Positions 44,387-53,775 of a DNA stretch of 64,000 nucleotides are shown here, one piece after another (the stretch's first letter is position 1; each line of letters starts with the position of its first letter). This stretch comes from CAUPWF01 sp036656615 (GTDB lineage Bacteria; Bacillota; Clostridia; Lachnospirales; Lachnospiraceae): NCBI GenBank assembly GCA_036656615.1, contig JAVXHY010000006.1:1-64000 (forward strand), read 5' to 3'. The translations under genes were made by a program, and so were the position numbers. The notes below the pieces were generated by a model that saw nothing but the letters and a program-made list of their open reading frames with translations, had not been told where the DNA came from and made no database searches.

Positions 44387-44899
44387 TTATAGTAATTCCT
44401 TCATAAGGTAAGCATATATATCCTGATTTTTTAGATTCCAATTATTGATGATTGCTTCTGCCTCACGTAAGTTGGGAACATTAATGGTTATATTTATTAT
44501 GTCGGACCCATTTTCCTGGATCTGACAGCATACCGAGTACTCGTGATTACTATTGCGAAAATAGTTTGCCTTTACGGAGCTCTCCTCTTTAAATGCAAAT
44601 TGTTTTTCCTTTAGGAATGCATCAATATCTTGGCGGATGGCAGGTGGAAGTTTGTTTTGGAAATATTGAATCGTTTCTAGACCTTCTTCGGATAATTTAT
44701 ATAAAGAGCGATGATGTGTATTTTCCACCTTGATAAGATTGGAATCGGTCATTTCGCTAATTGCCTGTTGAAGCGTAAAATAATTGGTATAGCCTTTCAA
44801 TAAAATAAAGTCAAAAATCTGTGCACCTGTGAGTGGAAAATCCACTTTTTGCAACATATATAACACGATTAATTTATAAAGAGTGAATGTTTCGGACAT
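44387..44899 (-). CDS. DUF4364 family protein
   Basis: A 170-residue cytoplasmic protein of the DUF4364 family, found mainly in Clostridia. The first 70 residues look like a winged helix: FTLYKLIVLYMLQ, then TGAQIFDFILLKGYTNYFTLQQAISEM, then a YKLSEEGLETIQYF end similar to PadR/MarR wings. It may therefore be a transcriptional regulator; no target is known. ATG 44899 is used rather than 44908 because the AAAGG site abuts the latter. It lies tail to tail with rarA. Confidence 0.8.
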   Translation of the reverse strand: MSETFTLYKLIVLYMLQKVDFPLTGAQIFDFILLKGYTNYFTLQQAISEMTDSNLIKVENTHHRSLYKLSEEGLETIQYFQNKLPPAIRQDIDAFLKEKQFAFKEESSVKANYFRNSNHEYSVCCQIQENGSDIINITINVPNLREAEAIINNWNLKNQDIYAYLMKELL

Positions 44900-45153
44900 G
44901 ATTTTCATCCTTTCTATAGTGAAAAAGCATACGTTAGGGTTGCTAATATCATACCATTCTTACGAAATCAAGTCAAATAGCTTGTTATAAGCAAAAAGAC
45001 AGAATCAGACCATAGAAAAGATTACTTAAAAAAGTACTTTCTATTTCAGAAAAAATAGTGTATAATATGGCATATCTTAAGTTAGTCATATCTGACTGAA
45101 CATTCCCGCAATATGAAATTATGAAGGAAGCAACACAGAAAGGAAATAAATAT

Positions 45154-46479
45154 ATGAAAGAAAAATATGAATCATTACCTCTGGCTTCATTAAAAGAACT
45201 GGCAAAGGCAAGAGACTTAAAAGGAATTTCAACTATGAAAAAGGCCGAATTAATTGAATTAATGCTAGAAAAAGATGAAAAAGACAATGTAATTCAGGCA
45301 AAAGAAGAGGTAAAAAATGAAAAAATTGGAACAGGGGATATTGATCAGTTAGACAGCGGTATGACAGCTCATGGTATTTTAGAAGTATTGCCAGATGGAT
45401 ATGGCTTTATTCGATGTGCTAATTATTTGCCGGGAGAGAATGATGTATATGTTTCACCTTCTCAAATCCGCAGATTTAATCTAAAAACAGGGGATATTGT
45501 ATCAGGTAATACTAGAGTCAAGACCCAATCTGAAAAATTTAGTGCACTTTTATATTTGACAAAGATCAATGGGATACGCCCATCAGAAGCAGTGAATCGC
45601 TGTAATTTTGAAGATATGACCCCTATTTTTCCAAATGAAAGATTACGGTTAGAAAGTGTGGACAGTACAACGGCTATGCGAATTGTGGACTTGCTGTCTC
45701 CAATTGGGAAAGGCCAGCGTGGAATGATTGTATCTCCCCCAAAAGCAGGTAAAACCACTTTGTTAAAGGATGTAGCACTTTCTGTACGAAAGAGTAATCC
45801 GGAAATGCATTTGTTAATTCTACTCATTGATGAACGTCCGGAAGAAGTAACGGATATTAAAGAATCCATTGGTGGAGATAATGTGGAAGTTATCTATTCT
45901 ACTTTTGATGAATTACCAGAACATCATAAGCGAGTATCTGAAATGGTAATCGAGCGTGCAAAACGTTTGGTTGAACATAAAAAAGATGTTATGATTTTGT
46001 TAGACAGTATTACACGTCTTGCCAGAGCTTATAATTTAACGGTTCCACCAAGTGGCAGAACCTTGTCTGGAGGTCTTGATCCTGCAGCTCTTCATATGCC
46101 AAAGCGATTTTTCGGAGCAGCTAGAAATATGAGAGAAGGCGGAAGTCTTACTATTTTATCGACAGCACTTGTAGATACAGGAAGTAAAATGGACGATGTA
46201 ATATATGAAGAATTTAAAGGAACGGGTAACATGGAGTTAGTATTGGATCGAAAACTTCAGGAAAAAAGAGTGTTCCCAGCTATTGATATTCCAAAATCAG
46301 GGACAAGAAGAGAAGATTTACTTTTGAGTAAGGACGAACAAGAGGCGGTTTATATTATAAGAAAAGCGCTGAATGGTATGAAGACAGATGAGGCAGTAGA
46401 CAGCATTTTAAATATGTTTACCAGAACGAAAAATAATATGGAATTGGTTCAAATGGTAAAAAAACAAAAATTCATATAG
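45154..46479 (+). CDS. rho: Transcription termination factor Rho
   Basis: The 441-residue hexameric helicase has an N-terminal helical Rho-N domain (about 1-60), a cold-shock-like RNA-binding domain (about 62-140, with GYGFIR and DVYVSPSQIR) and an ATPase domain. Walker A is PPKAGKTTL near residue 200, followed by LILLIDERPEEVTD and LLDSITRLARAYN. ATG 45154 is preferred with AAAGGAAA upstream; an in-frame ATG at 45121 lacks a site. It ends factor-dependent transcripts. A consensus -10 TATAAT (45061-45066) with a weak -35 lies upstream. It begins the rho-rpmE-DUF1385-prmC-prfA run. Confidence 0.96.
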   Translation: MKEKYESLPLASLKELAKARDLKGISTMKKAELIELMLEKDEKDNVIQAKEEVKNEKIGTGDIDQLDSGMTAHGILEVLPDGYGFIRCANYLPGENDVYVSPSQIRRFNLKTGDIVSGNTRVKTQSEKFSALLYLTKINGIRPSEAVNRCNFEDMTPIFPNERLRLESVDSTTAMRIVDLLSPIGKGQRGMIVSPPKAGKTTLLKDVALSVRKSNPEMHLLILLIDERPEEVTDIKESIGGDNVEVIYSTFDELPEHHKRVSEMVIERAKRLVEHKKDVMILLDSITRLARAYNLTVPPSGRTLSGGLDPAALHMPKRFFGAARNMREGGSLTILSTALVDTGSKMDDVIYEEFKGTGNMELVLDRKLQEKRVFPAIDIPKSGTRREDLLLSKDEQEAVYIIRKALNGMKTDEAVDSILNMFTRTKNNMELVQMVKKQKFI

Positions 46480-46485
46480 ATATGC

Positions 46486-46514
46486 TTGCAAATCCATAAT
46501 TGGTATGGTACAAT
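46486..46514 (+). promoter_or_regulatory. Promoter of rpmE
   Basis: TTGCAA at 46486-46491 and TACAAT at 46509-46514 are separated by 17 bases, starting 7 bases after the rho stop codon. It leaves a leader of about 70 bases before rpmE, which contains GTGGAG and CTCCAC arms able to form a hairpin. Confidence 0.7.
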
Positions 46515-46591
46515 TAGAAAGCTGTTCAAGAGACAAATTCGTTGTGGAGACGATACAGCTCCACGTAGTATAATAATAAAGAGGTGAAATC

Positions 46592-46795
46592 ATGAGAGAA
46601 GGAATACATCCAGAGTATCATCAAGCTACAGTAACTTGTAACTGTGGGAATACATTTGAGACTGGTTCTACTAACAAAAGCATACATGTAGAAATCTGTT
46701 CTAAGTGTCATCCATTCTACACAGGACAACAAAAAGCTGCTCAAGCTCGTGGTCGTGTTGATAAGTTTAACAAGAAATACGGAATTCAGGAATAA
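46592..46795 (+). CDS. rpmE: 50S ribosomal protein L31 (zinc-binding form)
   Basis: A 67-residue protein with the L31 start MREGIHPEYHQ and the four zinc cysteines in CNCGNTF (C16, C18) and ICSKCHPFYTG (C36, C39), so it is the zinc-containing C+ type. It is part of the large ribosomal subunit. AGAGGTGAA lies before the ATG. It has its own promoter and a terminator-like hairpin after it, but is in the conserved neighbourhood of rho and prfA. Confidence 0.97.
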   Translation: MREGIHPEYHQATVTCNCGNTFETGSTNKSIHVEICSKCHPFYTGQQKAAQARGRVDKFNKKYGIQE

Positions 46796-46805
46796 TAGAG
46801 TTCAG

Positions 46806-46845
46806 TAAACGAACCTCGTGACTGCGTCACGGGGTTCGTTTAAGT
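46806..46845 (+). terminator. Hairpin terminator after rpmE
   Basis: TAAACGAACC-TCGTGAC pairs with GTCACG-GGGTTCGTTTA around a TGC loop, nearly 17 pairs. The following sequence is AGTTC, with T-rich character only in the arm, so termination may be partial. Confidence 0.75.
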
Positions 46846-46884
46846 TCAATACAATTCGAGACAGACAGTATGAAAGGGAAGTAT

Positions 46885-47808
46885 ATGAAATCATCTAATA
46901 TTGGTGGGCAGGCCGTAATCGAAGGAATTATGATGAAAAATGGAGATGCCTATGCAGTTGCAGTTCGTAAGCAAAATGGAGAAATTGTTCTTCAAAGAGA
47001 AGATTATAACAGTATAATCAAGTGGAAAAAATTAACAAAGATTCCTTTTATTCGTGGAGTTTTTAATTTTATAGATTCAATGGTTCTAGGTATGAAGACT
47101 CTTACCTATTCTGCAAGTTTTTTTGAAGAAGAGGAAGAAGTTCTTACGACAGCAGAACAGAAGGAAAAAAAGGAAAAGCAGGAGAAGTTCATTATGGGAG
47201 CTACCGTAGCCTTTTCGATTGTGTTGGCAATTGGTATTTTCATGGTGCTGCCTTATTTCTTAAGTGGATTATTAAGTAAAACAGTAACTTCACAAGCGGT
47301 TAGAGCCATTATAGAGGGTGTTGTGAGACTTCTGATTTTCGTAGGTTATGTATTGCTGATTTCACAGATGAAGGATATTAAACGTGTATTTATGTATCAT
47401 GGAGCAGAACATAAGTGTATTAATTGTATTGAGACTGGCAAGGAATTAACGGTAGAAAACGTAAGAAATAGTTCAAAGCAACACAAAAGATGCGGAACTA
47501 GTTTCTTGTTATTTGTTATGTTAGTGAGTATTATTCTATTCTTTTTTATTCGAGTAGATTCGCCAGTTCTGCGAGTGGTTATAAGGATTGCTTTGGTACC
47601 GGTGATTGCAGGCATTTCATATGAATTAATTAAATGGGCTGGTAATAGTGATAATCCAATCGTAGGTGTCTTGAGTAAACCCGGATTATGGTTGCAAAAG
47701 TTAACAACAAAAGAGCCGGAAGACGATATGATAGAGGTAGCAATTGAGGCAGTAGAATCTGTGTTTGATTGGAAACAGTATTTAGAGAATTCACAGCAAG
47801 AAGTATGA
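46885..47808 (+). CDS. DUF1385 domain membrane protein
   Basis: The 307-residue protein has the DUF1385 start GGQAVIEGIMMKN, followed by about four to five hydrophobic helices (for example near residues 110-130, 145-165, 200-222 and 225-245). A conserved stretch YHGAEHKCINCIETG near residue 173 includes Cys and His residues. The function is not established; the family is common next to prmC-prfA and rpmE in Firmicutes. ATG 46885 is favoured because AAAGGGAAG lies just upstream; ATG 46870 is five codons earlier in the same frame. Confidence 0.88.
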   Translation: MKSSNIGGQAVIEGIMMKNGDAYAVAVRKQNGEIVLQREDYNSIIKWKKLTKIPFIRGVFNFIDSMVLGMKTLTYSASFFEEEEEVLTTAEQKEKKEKQEKFIMGATVAFSIVLAIGIFMVLPYFLSGLLSKTVTSQAVRAIIEGVVRLLIFVGYVLLISQMKDIKRVFMYHGAEHKCINCIETGKELTVENVRNSSKQHKRCGTSFLLFVMLVSIILFFFIRVDSPVLRVVIRIALVPVIAGISYELIKWAGNSDNPIVGVLSKPGLWLQKLTTKEPEDDMIEVAIEAVESVFDWKQYLENSQQEV

Positions 47809-47828
47809 CTGTATAAGGAGATGGATTC

Positions 47829-48695
47829 ATGACATTACAAGAAGCGCTTTCTCTTGGGACGAAAAGATTGGAACAAGAGCACATAGAAGAAGCAGCCATT
47901 GATGCATGGTTTCTCTTAGAGTTTGTAACTGGTATGAAAAGATCTGTATATTATTTGGACCCGGACAGGCAATTATTACCGGAGCAGATCAATCAATATA
48001 AAACCCACATCGAAACAAGGGCAACACATGTTCCTTTACAACATATTACAGGGGTACAGGAATTTATGGGCTTGGTGTTTGAAGTAAATGAGAACGTATT
48101 AATTCCGCGACAAGATACAGAGCTACTGGTTGAAACTGTGCTTGAGTCTATGAAAGAATATGATAAAGCAGATCCATTCGTTTTGGATATGTGTACTGGT
48201 TCGGGCTGTGTTATTATTAGCATACTTGCAAATAGGAACGCTTATGGAACTGGAGTGGATATTTCCAAGGAAGCGTTGGAAGTGGCCAAGCGAAATGCTT
48301 CTCACAACCAAGTGAATCTTACCCTAGTGGAAAGTAATTTATTTGAAAAAGTTACCGGTGGTTTTGATATGATCGTTTCTAATCCACCCTATATTAAAAC
48401 AAAACAAATAGAAATGCTTCAGGCAGAAGTGAAACTACATGATCCGTTTCTGGCTTTGGATGGAAAAGAAGATGGATTATTCTTCTATCGACACATTATA
48501 GAAGAAAGTATCTTATATCTGCATACAAAAGGTCAGTTGTTTTTTGAAATTGGACATGATCAGGGTGAGGAAGTGGCTGCGCTTATGGAAGCAGCAGGAT
48601 TTACAGAAATTAATATAAAAAAAGATTTGGCAGGTCTGGACCGAGTAGTATGGGGACGATATAGTCAGAGAACAAGGAGGAATTCAAATGTTTGA
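47829..48695 (+). CDS. prmC: Peptide chain release factor N5-glutamine methyltransferase
   Basis: A 288-residue methyltransferase with an N-terminal helical substrate-binding domain (1-80), motif I VLDMCTGSGCVIISI near residue 120 and the catalytic NPPY in VSNPPYIKTK near residue 189. It methylates the GGQ glutamine of release factors. Its 3' end overlaps the start of prfA by 8 bases, so translation is coupled to that of its own substrate. AAGGAGATG precedes its ATG. Confidence 0.95.
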   Translation: MTLQEALSLGTKRLEQEHIEEAAIDAWFLLEFVTGMKRSVYYLDPDRQLLPEQINQYKTHIETRATHVPLQHITGVQEFMGLVFEVNENVLIPRQDTELLVETVLESMKEYDKADPFVLDMCTGSGCVIISILANRNAYGTGVDISKEALEVAKRNASHNQVNLTLVESNLFEKVTGGFDMIVSNPPYIKTKQIEMLQAEVKLHDPFLALDGKEDGLFFYRHIIEESILYLHTKGQLFFEIGHDQGEEVAALMEAAGFTEINIKKDLAGLDRVVWGRYSQRTRRNSNV

Positions 48696-49761
48696 TAAAT
48701 TAGAGGATCTACTAATTCGATTTGAAGAAATTATGGGAGAGCTGAATGAACCTGATGTAGTGAATAATCAGGATCGATTTCGCAAATTAATGAAAGAACA
48801 AAATGATTTAACACCAATTGTGGAAGCATATAGAGAATATAAGGAAAGTAAGCAGACCATTGAAGAAAGTCTTCAAATGCTGGATGAAGAGTCTGATGCT
48901 GAAATGAGAGAACTGTTAAAAGAAGAATTAAATGGAGCCAAAGCTAGAGTAGAGGAATTGGAAATAGAAATGAAGATTCTCTTACTTCCGAAAGACCCCA
49001 ACGATGATAAGAATGTATTTGTAGAAATTCGTGGTGGTGCAGGTGGTGATGAGGCGGCTTTGTTTGCAGCAGAAATCTATAGAATGTATGCCCATTATGC
49101 AGAAAGCAGACGTTGGAAGGTAGAGATGATCTCGTTTAATGAAAATGGAATTGGTGGATTTAAAGAATGTGTGTTTATGATTAGTGGTCAAGGGGCCTAT
49201 TCTAGATTGAAATACGAGAGCGGTGTTCATAGGGTACAACGTGTGCCAGAAACAGAATCAGGAGGAAGAATACACACCTCTACAGTTACAGTTGCTATTA
49301 TGCCTGAGGCAGAAGAGGTAGATGTAGCTCTTGATATGAACGATTGTAAGTTCGATGTATTCCGTGCATCCGGTAATGGAGGCCAGTGTGTCAATACAAC
49401 AGACTCAGCAGTCCGTCTTACACATATGCCAACAGGAATTGTTATTTCCTGTCAGGATGAAAAATCTCAGTTAAAGAATAAGGATAAGGCATTGAAAGTC
49501 CTGCGTGCCAGACTGTATGAGTTAGAGTGTGAGAAAAAACATGATGCAGAGGCAGAGGCTAGAAAGAGCCAGGTAGGAACCGGAGATCGGTCGGAGAAAA
49601 TCCGCACCTATAATTTCCCACAGGGTCGTGTAACGGATCATCGAATTAAATTGACTTTGCATAAATTAGATAGTATTTTAAATGGAGATTTAGACGAAGT
49701 TATAGATAGCCTGATTGCAGCAGACCAGTCTGCAAAACTAAGCAATCTTCAAGATAATTAG
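48688..49761 (+). CDS. prfA: Peptide chain release factor 1
   Basis: The 357-residue release factor has the codon-recognition region HRVQRVPETESGG near residue 187 (PET tripeptide) and the catalytic GGQ in ASGNGGQCVNTTDS near residue 230, followed by LTHMPTGIVISC. It reads UAA and UAG. The GGQ flanks (GNGGQC rather than the GAGGQH of E. coli) appear to be a lineage form. It overlaps prmC, and the stop codon begins the stem of its terminator. Confidence 0.96.
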   Translation: MFDKLEDLLIRFEEIMGELNEPDVVNNQDRFRKLMKEQNDLTPIVEAYREYKESKQTIEESLQMLDEESDAEMRELLKEELNGAKARVEELEIEMKILLLPKDPNDDKNVFVEIRGGAGGDEAALFAAEIYRMYAHYAESRRWKVEMISFNENGIGGFKECVFMISGQGAYSRLKYESGVHRVQRVPETESGGRIHTSTVTVAIMPEAEEVDVALDMNDCKFDVFRASGNGGQCVNTTDSAVRLTHMPTGIVISCQDEKSQLKNKDKALKVLRARLYELECEKKHDAEAEARKSQVGTGDRSEKIRTYNFPQGRVTDHRIKLTLHKLDSILNGDLDEVIDSLIAADQSAKLSNLQDN

Positions 49762-49792
49762 AAGACAGGGCGAATTGCCCTGTCTTCATTCA
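49761..49792 (+). terminator. Terminator after prfA
   Basis: GAAGACAGGGC and GCCCTGTCTTC form a perfect 11-base-pair stem with a five-base loop, followed by ATTCAT. The T tract is weak, so some read-through into the ABC gene is likely. Confidence 0.7.
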
Positions 49793-49808
49793 TAACAAAG
49801 GAAGAAAA

Positions 49809-51542
49809 ATGAAAAATAAACTAAAAAAATTAATCGCATATTATAAACCATATCAATTTTTATTCTTTAGTGATATGTTTTTTGCTATCATTGGAGCGTT
49901 AGTTACGCTTGCAATTCCACTGGTGATTCGTTTTATAACAAATGAAGTGATTTATTTTGACGCTGCAGATGCTACGAATATGATCATTAAGCTTGGAATC
50001 TTTATGTGTGGTCTAGTTGTGATTGGATTTGGCTGTGATTATTATATAGCCTATTTTGGACATATGATGGGTGTACGCATGGAAGCAAATATGCGGACAG
50101 ATATTTTTAGACATTACCAAAAACTAACTTTTGCATTCTATGATAATCAAAAGGTCGGTCACTTGCTTTCTCGCATTACCAGTGATTTATTTGATATCAG
50201 TGAATTGCTCCATCATGGTCCAGAGGATCTAGTGATATCTGCAATTAAAATCATAGGGTCATTTATAATTTTGTTAAGTATAGATGTGAAACTAACCTTA
50301 GTTGCTTTTACATTTGTACCAATTATGATTGTATATGCAGGGGTGCTGAATACCAAAATGAAAGCAGCATTCAAGAAAAATCGAGCAAAAATAGCAGATA
50401 TCAACAGCCAAATTGAAGATAGTCTATCGGGTATTCGCGTGGTGAAATCTTTTGCAAATGAAGAAGTAGAGATGGAGAAGTTTTGCACAGGAAATAGCCA
50501 TTTTGTGAAAGCAAAAAGAAAGAGTTATCTTTATATGGGCGCTTATTATTCGGGTTTAAATGCAATGTCTTCGCTCATTACCGTAGTGGTACTTCTGACT
50601 GGATTTCAATTAATCACCACCAAAGCGGTGAATGTATCAGATCTGATTACGTTCTTACTCTATATTAACAATTTTATTGAACCGGTTAAAAAATTAGTCA
50701 ATTTCACAGAACAGTTTCAAAATGGATATTCTGGATTTGAACGCTTCTTAGAAGTGATGGAAATAGCTCCAGATATTCAGGATGATAAAGATGCGGTATC
50801 GGTGAACGAATTAAAAGGAAAGATACAGTTTCAAGATGTATCCTTTCATTATGAAGATCACAAAGACAAGGTATTAAATCATATTGATTTAAATGTGGAA
50901 GCAGGAGAATATATGGCTCTTGTAGGACCTTCCGGAGTGGGGAAGACTACATTGTGCAGCTTGATACCCCGTTTCTACGAAGTATCGGATGGAGCTATTA
51001 CAATTGATGGAATCGATATTCGGCATATGAAATTAGAAGATTTAAGAAATAATATTGGTATTGTACAACAGGATGTTTATTTATTTACCGGAACAGTGAT
51101 GGATAATATACGTTATGGCAATCCAAATGCCAGTGATGAGGAAGTTGTGAGAGCAGCTCGCAATGCGAATGCCCATGACTTTATTATGAATTTTCCAGAG
51201 GGATATGATACAGATATTGGGCAGCGTGGTGTGAAACTATCAGGAGGACAAAAACAGCGGCTCTCCATTGCAAGAGTATTTTTGAAAAATCCGCCAATTT
51301 TAATCTTTGATGAGGCAACCTCGGCATTGGATAATGAAAGTGAACAAATCGTGCAGCAATCATTGGAAGCTTTGGCTAAGAATAGAACCACCTTTGTGAT
51401 TGCTCATCGGCTGTCAACGATTCGTGGCGCAGGAAGAATCTTAGTTTTAACAGAACAGGGAATTGTAGAAGAGGGAACCCATGAAGAACTGATAAATAGG
51501 AAGGGAGTATATGAGTCTTTATATCATATGCATTTCAAATAA
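49809..51542 (+). CDS. ABC transporter, fused permease and ATPase (exporter)
   Basis: A 577-residue half-transporter with six membrane helices in residues 1-310 and an ATPase domain. Walker A is GPSGVGKTTLCS near residue 376, the signature is LSGGQKQRLS near residue 478, and Walker B with D-loop is ILIFDEATSALDNES near residue 498. It would work as a homodimer, as no partner half is adjacent. It resembles MsbA/BmrA-type multidrug or lipid exporters; the substrate is unknown. AAGGAAG precedes the start. Confidence 0.93.
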   Translation: MKNKLKKLIAYYKPYQFLFFSDMFFAIIGALVTLAIPLVIRFITNEVIYFDAADATNMIIKLGIFMCGLVVIGFGCDYYIAYFGHMMGVRMEANMRTDIFRHYQKLTFAFYDNQKVGHLLSRITSDLFDISELLHHGPEDLVISAIKIIGSFIILLSIDVKLTLVAFTFVPIMIVYAGVLNTKMKAAFKKNRAKIADINSQIEDSLSGIRVVKSFANEEVEMEKFCTGNSHFVKAKRKSYLYMGAYYSGLNAMSSLITVVVLLTGFQLITTKAVNVSDLITFLLYINNFIEPVKKLVNFTEQFQNGYSGFERFLEVMEIAPDIQDDKDAVSVNELKGKIQFQDVSFHYEDHKDKVLNHIDLNVEAGEYMALVGPSGVGKTTLCSLIPRFYEVSDGAITIDGIDIRHMKLEDLRNNIGIVQQDVYLFTGTVMDNIRYGNPNASDEEVVRAARNANAHDFIMNFPEGYDTDIGQRGVKLSGGQKQRLSIARVFLKNPPILIFDEATSALDNESEQIVQQSLEALAKNRTTFVIAHRLSTIRGAGRILVLTEQGIVEEGTHEELINRKGVYESLYHMHFK

Positions 51543-51639
51543 AAGATTCCAAAATAAAAAAAATATGATATACTAGAGCATATTTGCAATATTTTGAAGA
51601 AAGCATATAGTAATTTAGAATAAAGAAGAAGGTATTTGT

Positions 51640-52545
51640 ATGAAAGAAGTAGAATTTAAGAGACCAATGTTAGAAGATCAGGAGCTTTTAGAGACATATT
51701 TTAAGAAGTTCCCATCCAGAAGCTGTGAGCGGACATTTGTAAATGTATTCTTATGGGCTAGAGCCTATGGGGTAGAATATGCTATGATAGAGAATACCAT
51801 TGTATTTCGTTCCCAAAGTGAAGTGGGCTGTTCCTTTTCCTATCCAGTTGGGGAGCCAAAAGATGTGCAGAGAACCATAGAATCCTTGCAGGAACATTGT
51901 GAATCCAAAGGGGGAGCATTCCGGATGTATAATGTGACCGAGGAGAATTTCCGTCAGCTAGAATCCTGGTATCCGGATATTTATCAGGTTAACTATAGCA
52001 GAGATTTAGCAGACTATGTTTATGAAACAGAGAAACTTTCTACACTTGCGGGAAAGAAGTTACATGGGAAAAGAAATCATATTAATAAATTTTTATCTAC
52101 CTATAAGAACTGGACTTATGAAGCTCTTTCTAGTGAAAATATAGAAGATTGTTTCCAAATGGCACTCAAATGGCGAAATGAAAATGGATGTGATGATGAT
52201 TCGGAAAAAAATTCGGAAATGTGTGTAACCTTAAATTCGCTCCGATTATTTAAAGAACTTCATCTAATAGGTGGGGTGCTTAAGATAGAAGGAAAGGTAG
52301 TAGCGTTTACCATAGGTGAACCAATCAGTGATGAGATCTTTGTTGTGCATATTGAAAAGGCATTGTCAGAGATTGACGGGGCATATCCTATGATAAATCA
52401 GCAGTTTGTTTTACATGAATGTCAAAACTATGAATATATTAACAGGGAAGAGGATGTTGGATCTGAAGGAATTAGAAAAGCAAAATTATCATATCGACCC
52501 GCTTTTTTAGTAGAAAAAGGTATTGTAACAAAAAGAACACTGTAA
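51640..52545 (+). CDS. DUF2156 / phosphatidylglycerol lysyltransferase C-terminal-like protein
   Basis: The 301-residue protein has the fold of the DUF2156 family, a double GNAT-like acyltransferase related to the catalytic domain of MprF but without its membrane helices. Conserved stretches include FVNVFLWARAYGVEYA near residue 36, LHGKRNHINKF near residue 140, and IEKALSEIDGAYPMINQQF near residue 238. It may transfer an aminoacyl or similar group; the acceptor is not known. It leads a run with two aminotransferase genes, with gaps of 20-30 bases. Confidence 0.82.
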   Translation: MKEVEFKRPMLEDQELLETYFKKFPSRSCERTFVNVFLWARAYGVEYAMIENTIVFRSQSEVGCSFSYPVGEPKDVQRTIESLQEHCESKGGAFRMYNVTEENFRQLESWYPDIYQVNYSRDLADYVYETEKLSTLAGKKLHGKRNHINKFLSTYKNWTYEALSSENIEDCFQMALKWRNENGCDDDSEKNSEMCVTLNSLRLFKELHLIGGVLKIEGKVVAFTIGEPISDEIFVVHIEKALSEIDGAYPMINQQFVLHECQNYEYINREEDVGSEGIRKAKLSYRPAFLVEKGIVTKRTL

Positions 52546-52574
52546 CTAAGAAAAAGGATGTAAGGAGAAAGAAA

Positions 52575-53756
52575 ATGATTGCAAAAACTATGATAGAACA
52601 AGTGAAAAACAGTTCAGTAATTCGTGCCATGTTTGAAGAAGGGAAAAGACGCGCTGCCATATATGGACCAGAGAATGTATATGATTTTAGTCTTGGCAAT
52701 CCCAATGTACCAGCACCGGCATCGGTGAATGAAGCAATTGAAGCAATTGTGAAAGAAGAAAATTCAGTAGTGTTACATGGTTATATGGAAAATGCAGGTT
52801 ATCTTTCTGTTAGAAATACAATTGCAAAATCTCTGAATGGAAAATTTGGAACCCAATTTGCAGGGAAGAATATTTTAATGACAGTAGGAGCAGCAGGCGG
52901 TTTGAATGTTATTTTGAAGACTCTTTTAAATCCAGGGGAAGAGGTAGTAGTATTTGCACCCTATTTTGGGGAGTATAAAGGTTATACAGCTAATTTTGGA
53001 GGAGTTTTAGTAGAGGTTTCACCTAATACAGTTGATTTTCAGCCAAACTTAGAAGAATTTCGACAGAAGCTGACCAAACAAACCAAGGCTGTAATTGTAA
53101 ATACACCGAATAATCCAACAGGAGTGGTATATTCCAAAGAAACAATTCAGAAACTAGCCACCATCTTGGAAGAAAAGCAAAAGGAATTTGGAACAGATAT
53201 ATATTTGGTATCAGATGAGCCTTATCGTGAATTGGTATATGGAGGGGTTGAAGTTCCATATCTTACCAAATACTATGCCAATACAATTGTAGGATATTCT
53301 TATAGCAAATCTTTATCTCTCCCGGGAGAACGAATTGGCTATTTGGTTATACCAGATGAGGTAGCAGACAGCGAAATGGTAATCAATGCAGCAACAGTGG
53401 CTAACCGTGTGCTTGGATTTGTCAATGCCCCATCCTTGCTTCAAAAAGTAGTCGAAAGATGTATTGACGAAGAAGTGGATGTCTCTTATTACAATAGAAA
53501 TAGGGAAACCTTGTATCAAGGGCTTATGGATTGTGGTTTTGAATGTATCAAACCAGAGGGTGCATTTTATTTATTTGTAAAAACTCCAATTCAGGATGAA
53601 AAAGCCTTTTGTGAGGCGGCGAAGAAGTATAATCTATTGCTGGTGCCTGGAAGCGCATTTGGATGTCCTGGGTATGTGCGCATTGCATACTGTGTAGCCT
53701 ATGAAACCATTGTAAATGCTTTGCCTAAGTTCAAGGAGCTGTCAGCTGAGTATTAA
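52575..53756 (+). CDS. PLP-dependent aminotransferase (class I, aspartate aminotransferase-like)
   Basis: A 393-residue fold type I enzyme. The substrate-binding segment is FSLGNPNVPAPASV near residue 38, the central NTPNNPTGVVYS near residue 175, the PLP lysine in YSYSKSLSLPGERIGY near residue 243, and the final arginine near residue 374 in PGYVRIAYC. It probably handles aspartate, aromatic or branched substrates; specificity cannot be set from sequence. It lies between the DUF2156 gene and hisC and is probably co-transcribed with them. Confidence 0.9.
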   Translation: MIAKTMIEQVKNSSVIRAMFEEGKRRAAIYGPENVYDFSLGNPNVPAPASVNEAIEAIVKEENSVVLHGYMENAGYLSVRNTIAKSLNGKFGTQFAGKNILMTVGAAGGLNVILKTLLNPGEEVVVFAPYFGEYKGYTANFGGVLVEVSPNTVDFQPNLEEFRQKLTKQTKAVIVNTPNNPTGVVYSKETIQKLATILEEKQKEFGTDIYLVSDEPYRELVYGGVEVPYLTKYYANTIVGYSYSKSLSLPGERIGYLVIPDEVADSEMVINAATVANRVLGFVNAPSLLQKVVERCIDEEVDVSYYNRNRETLYQGLMDCGFECIKPEGAFYLFVKTPIQDEKAFCEAAKKYNLLLVPGSAFGCPGYVRIAYCVAYETIVNALPKFKELSAEY

Positions 53757-53775
53757 AGCAATATAGGAGAATGAT

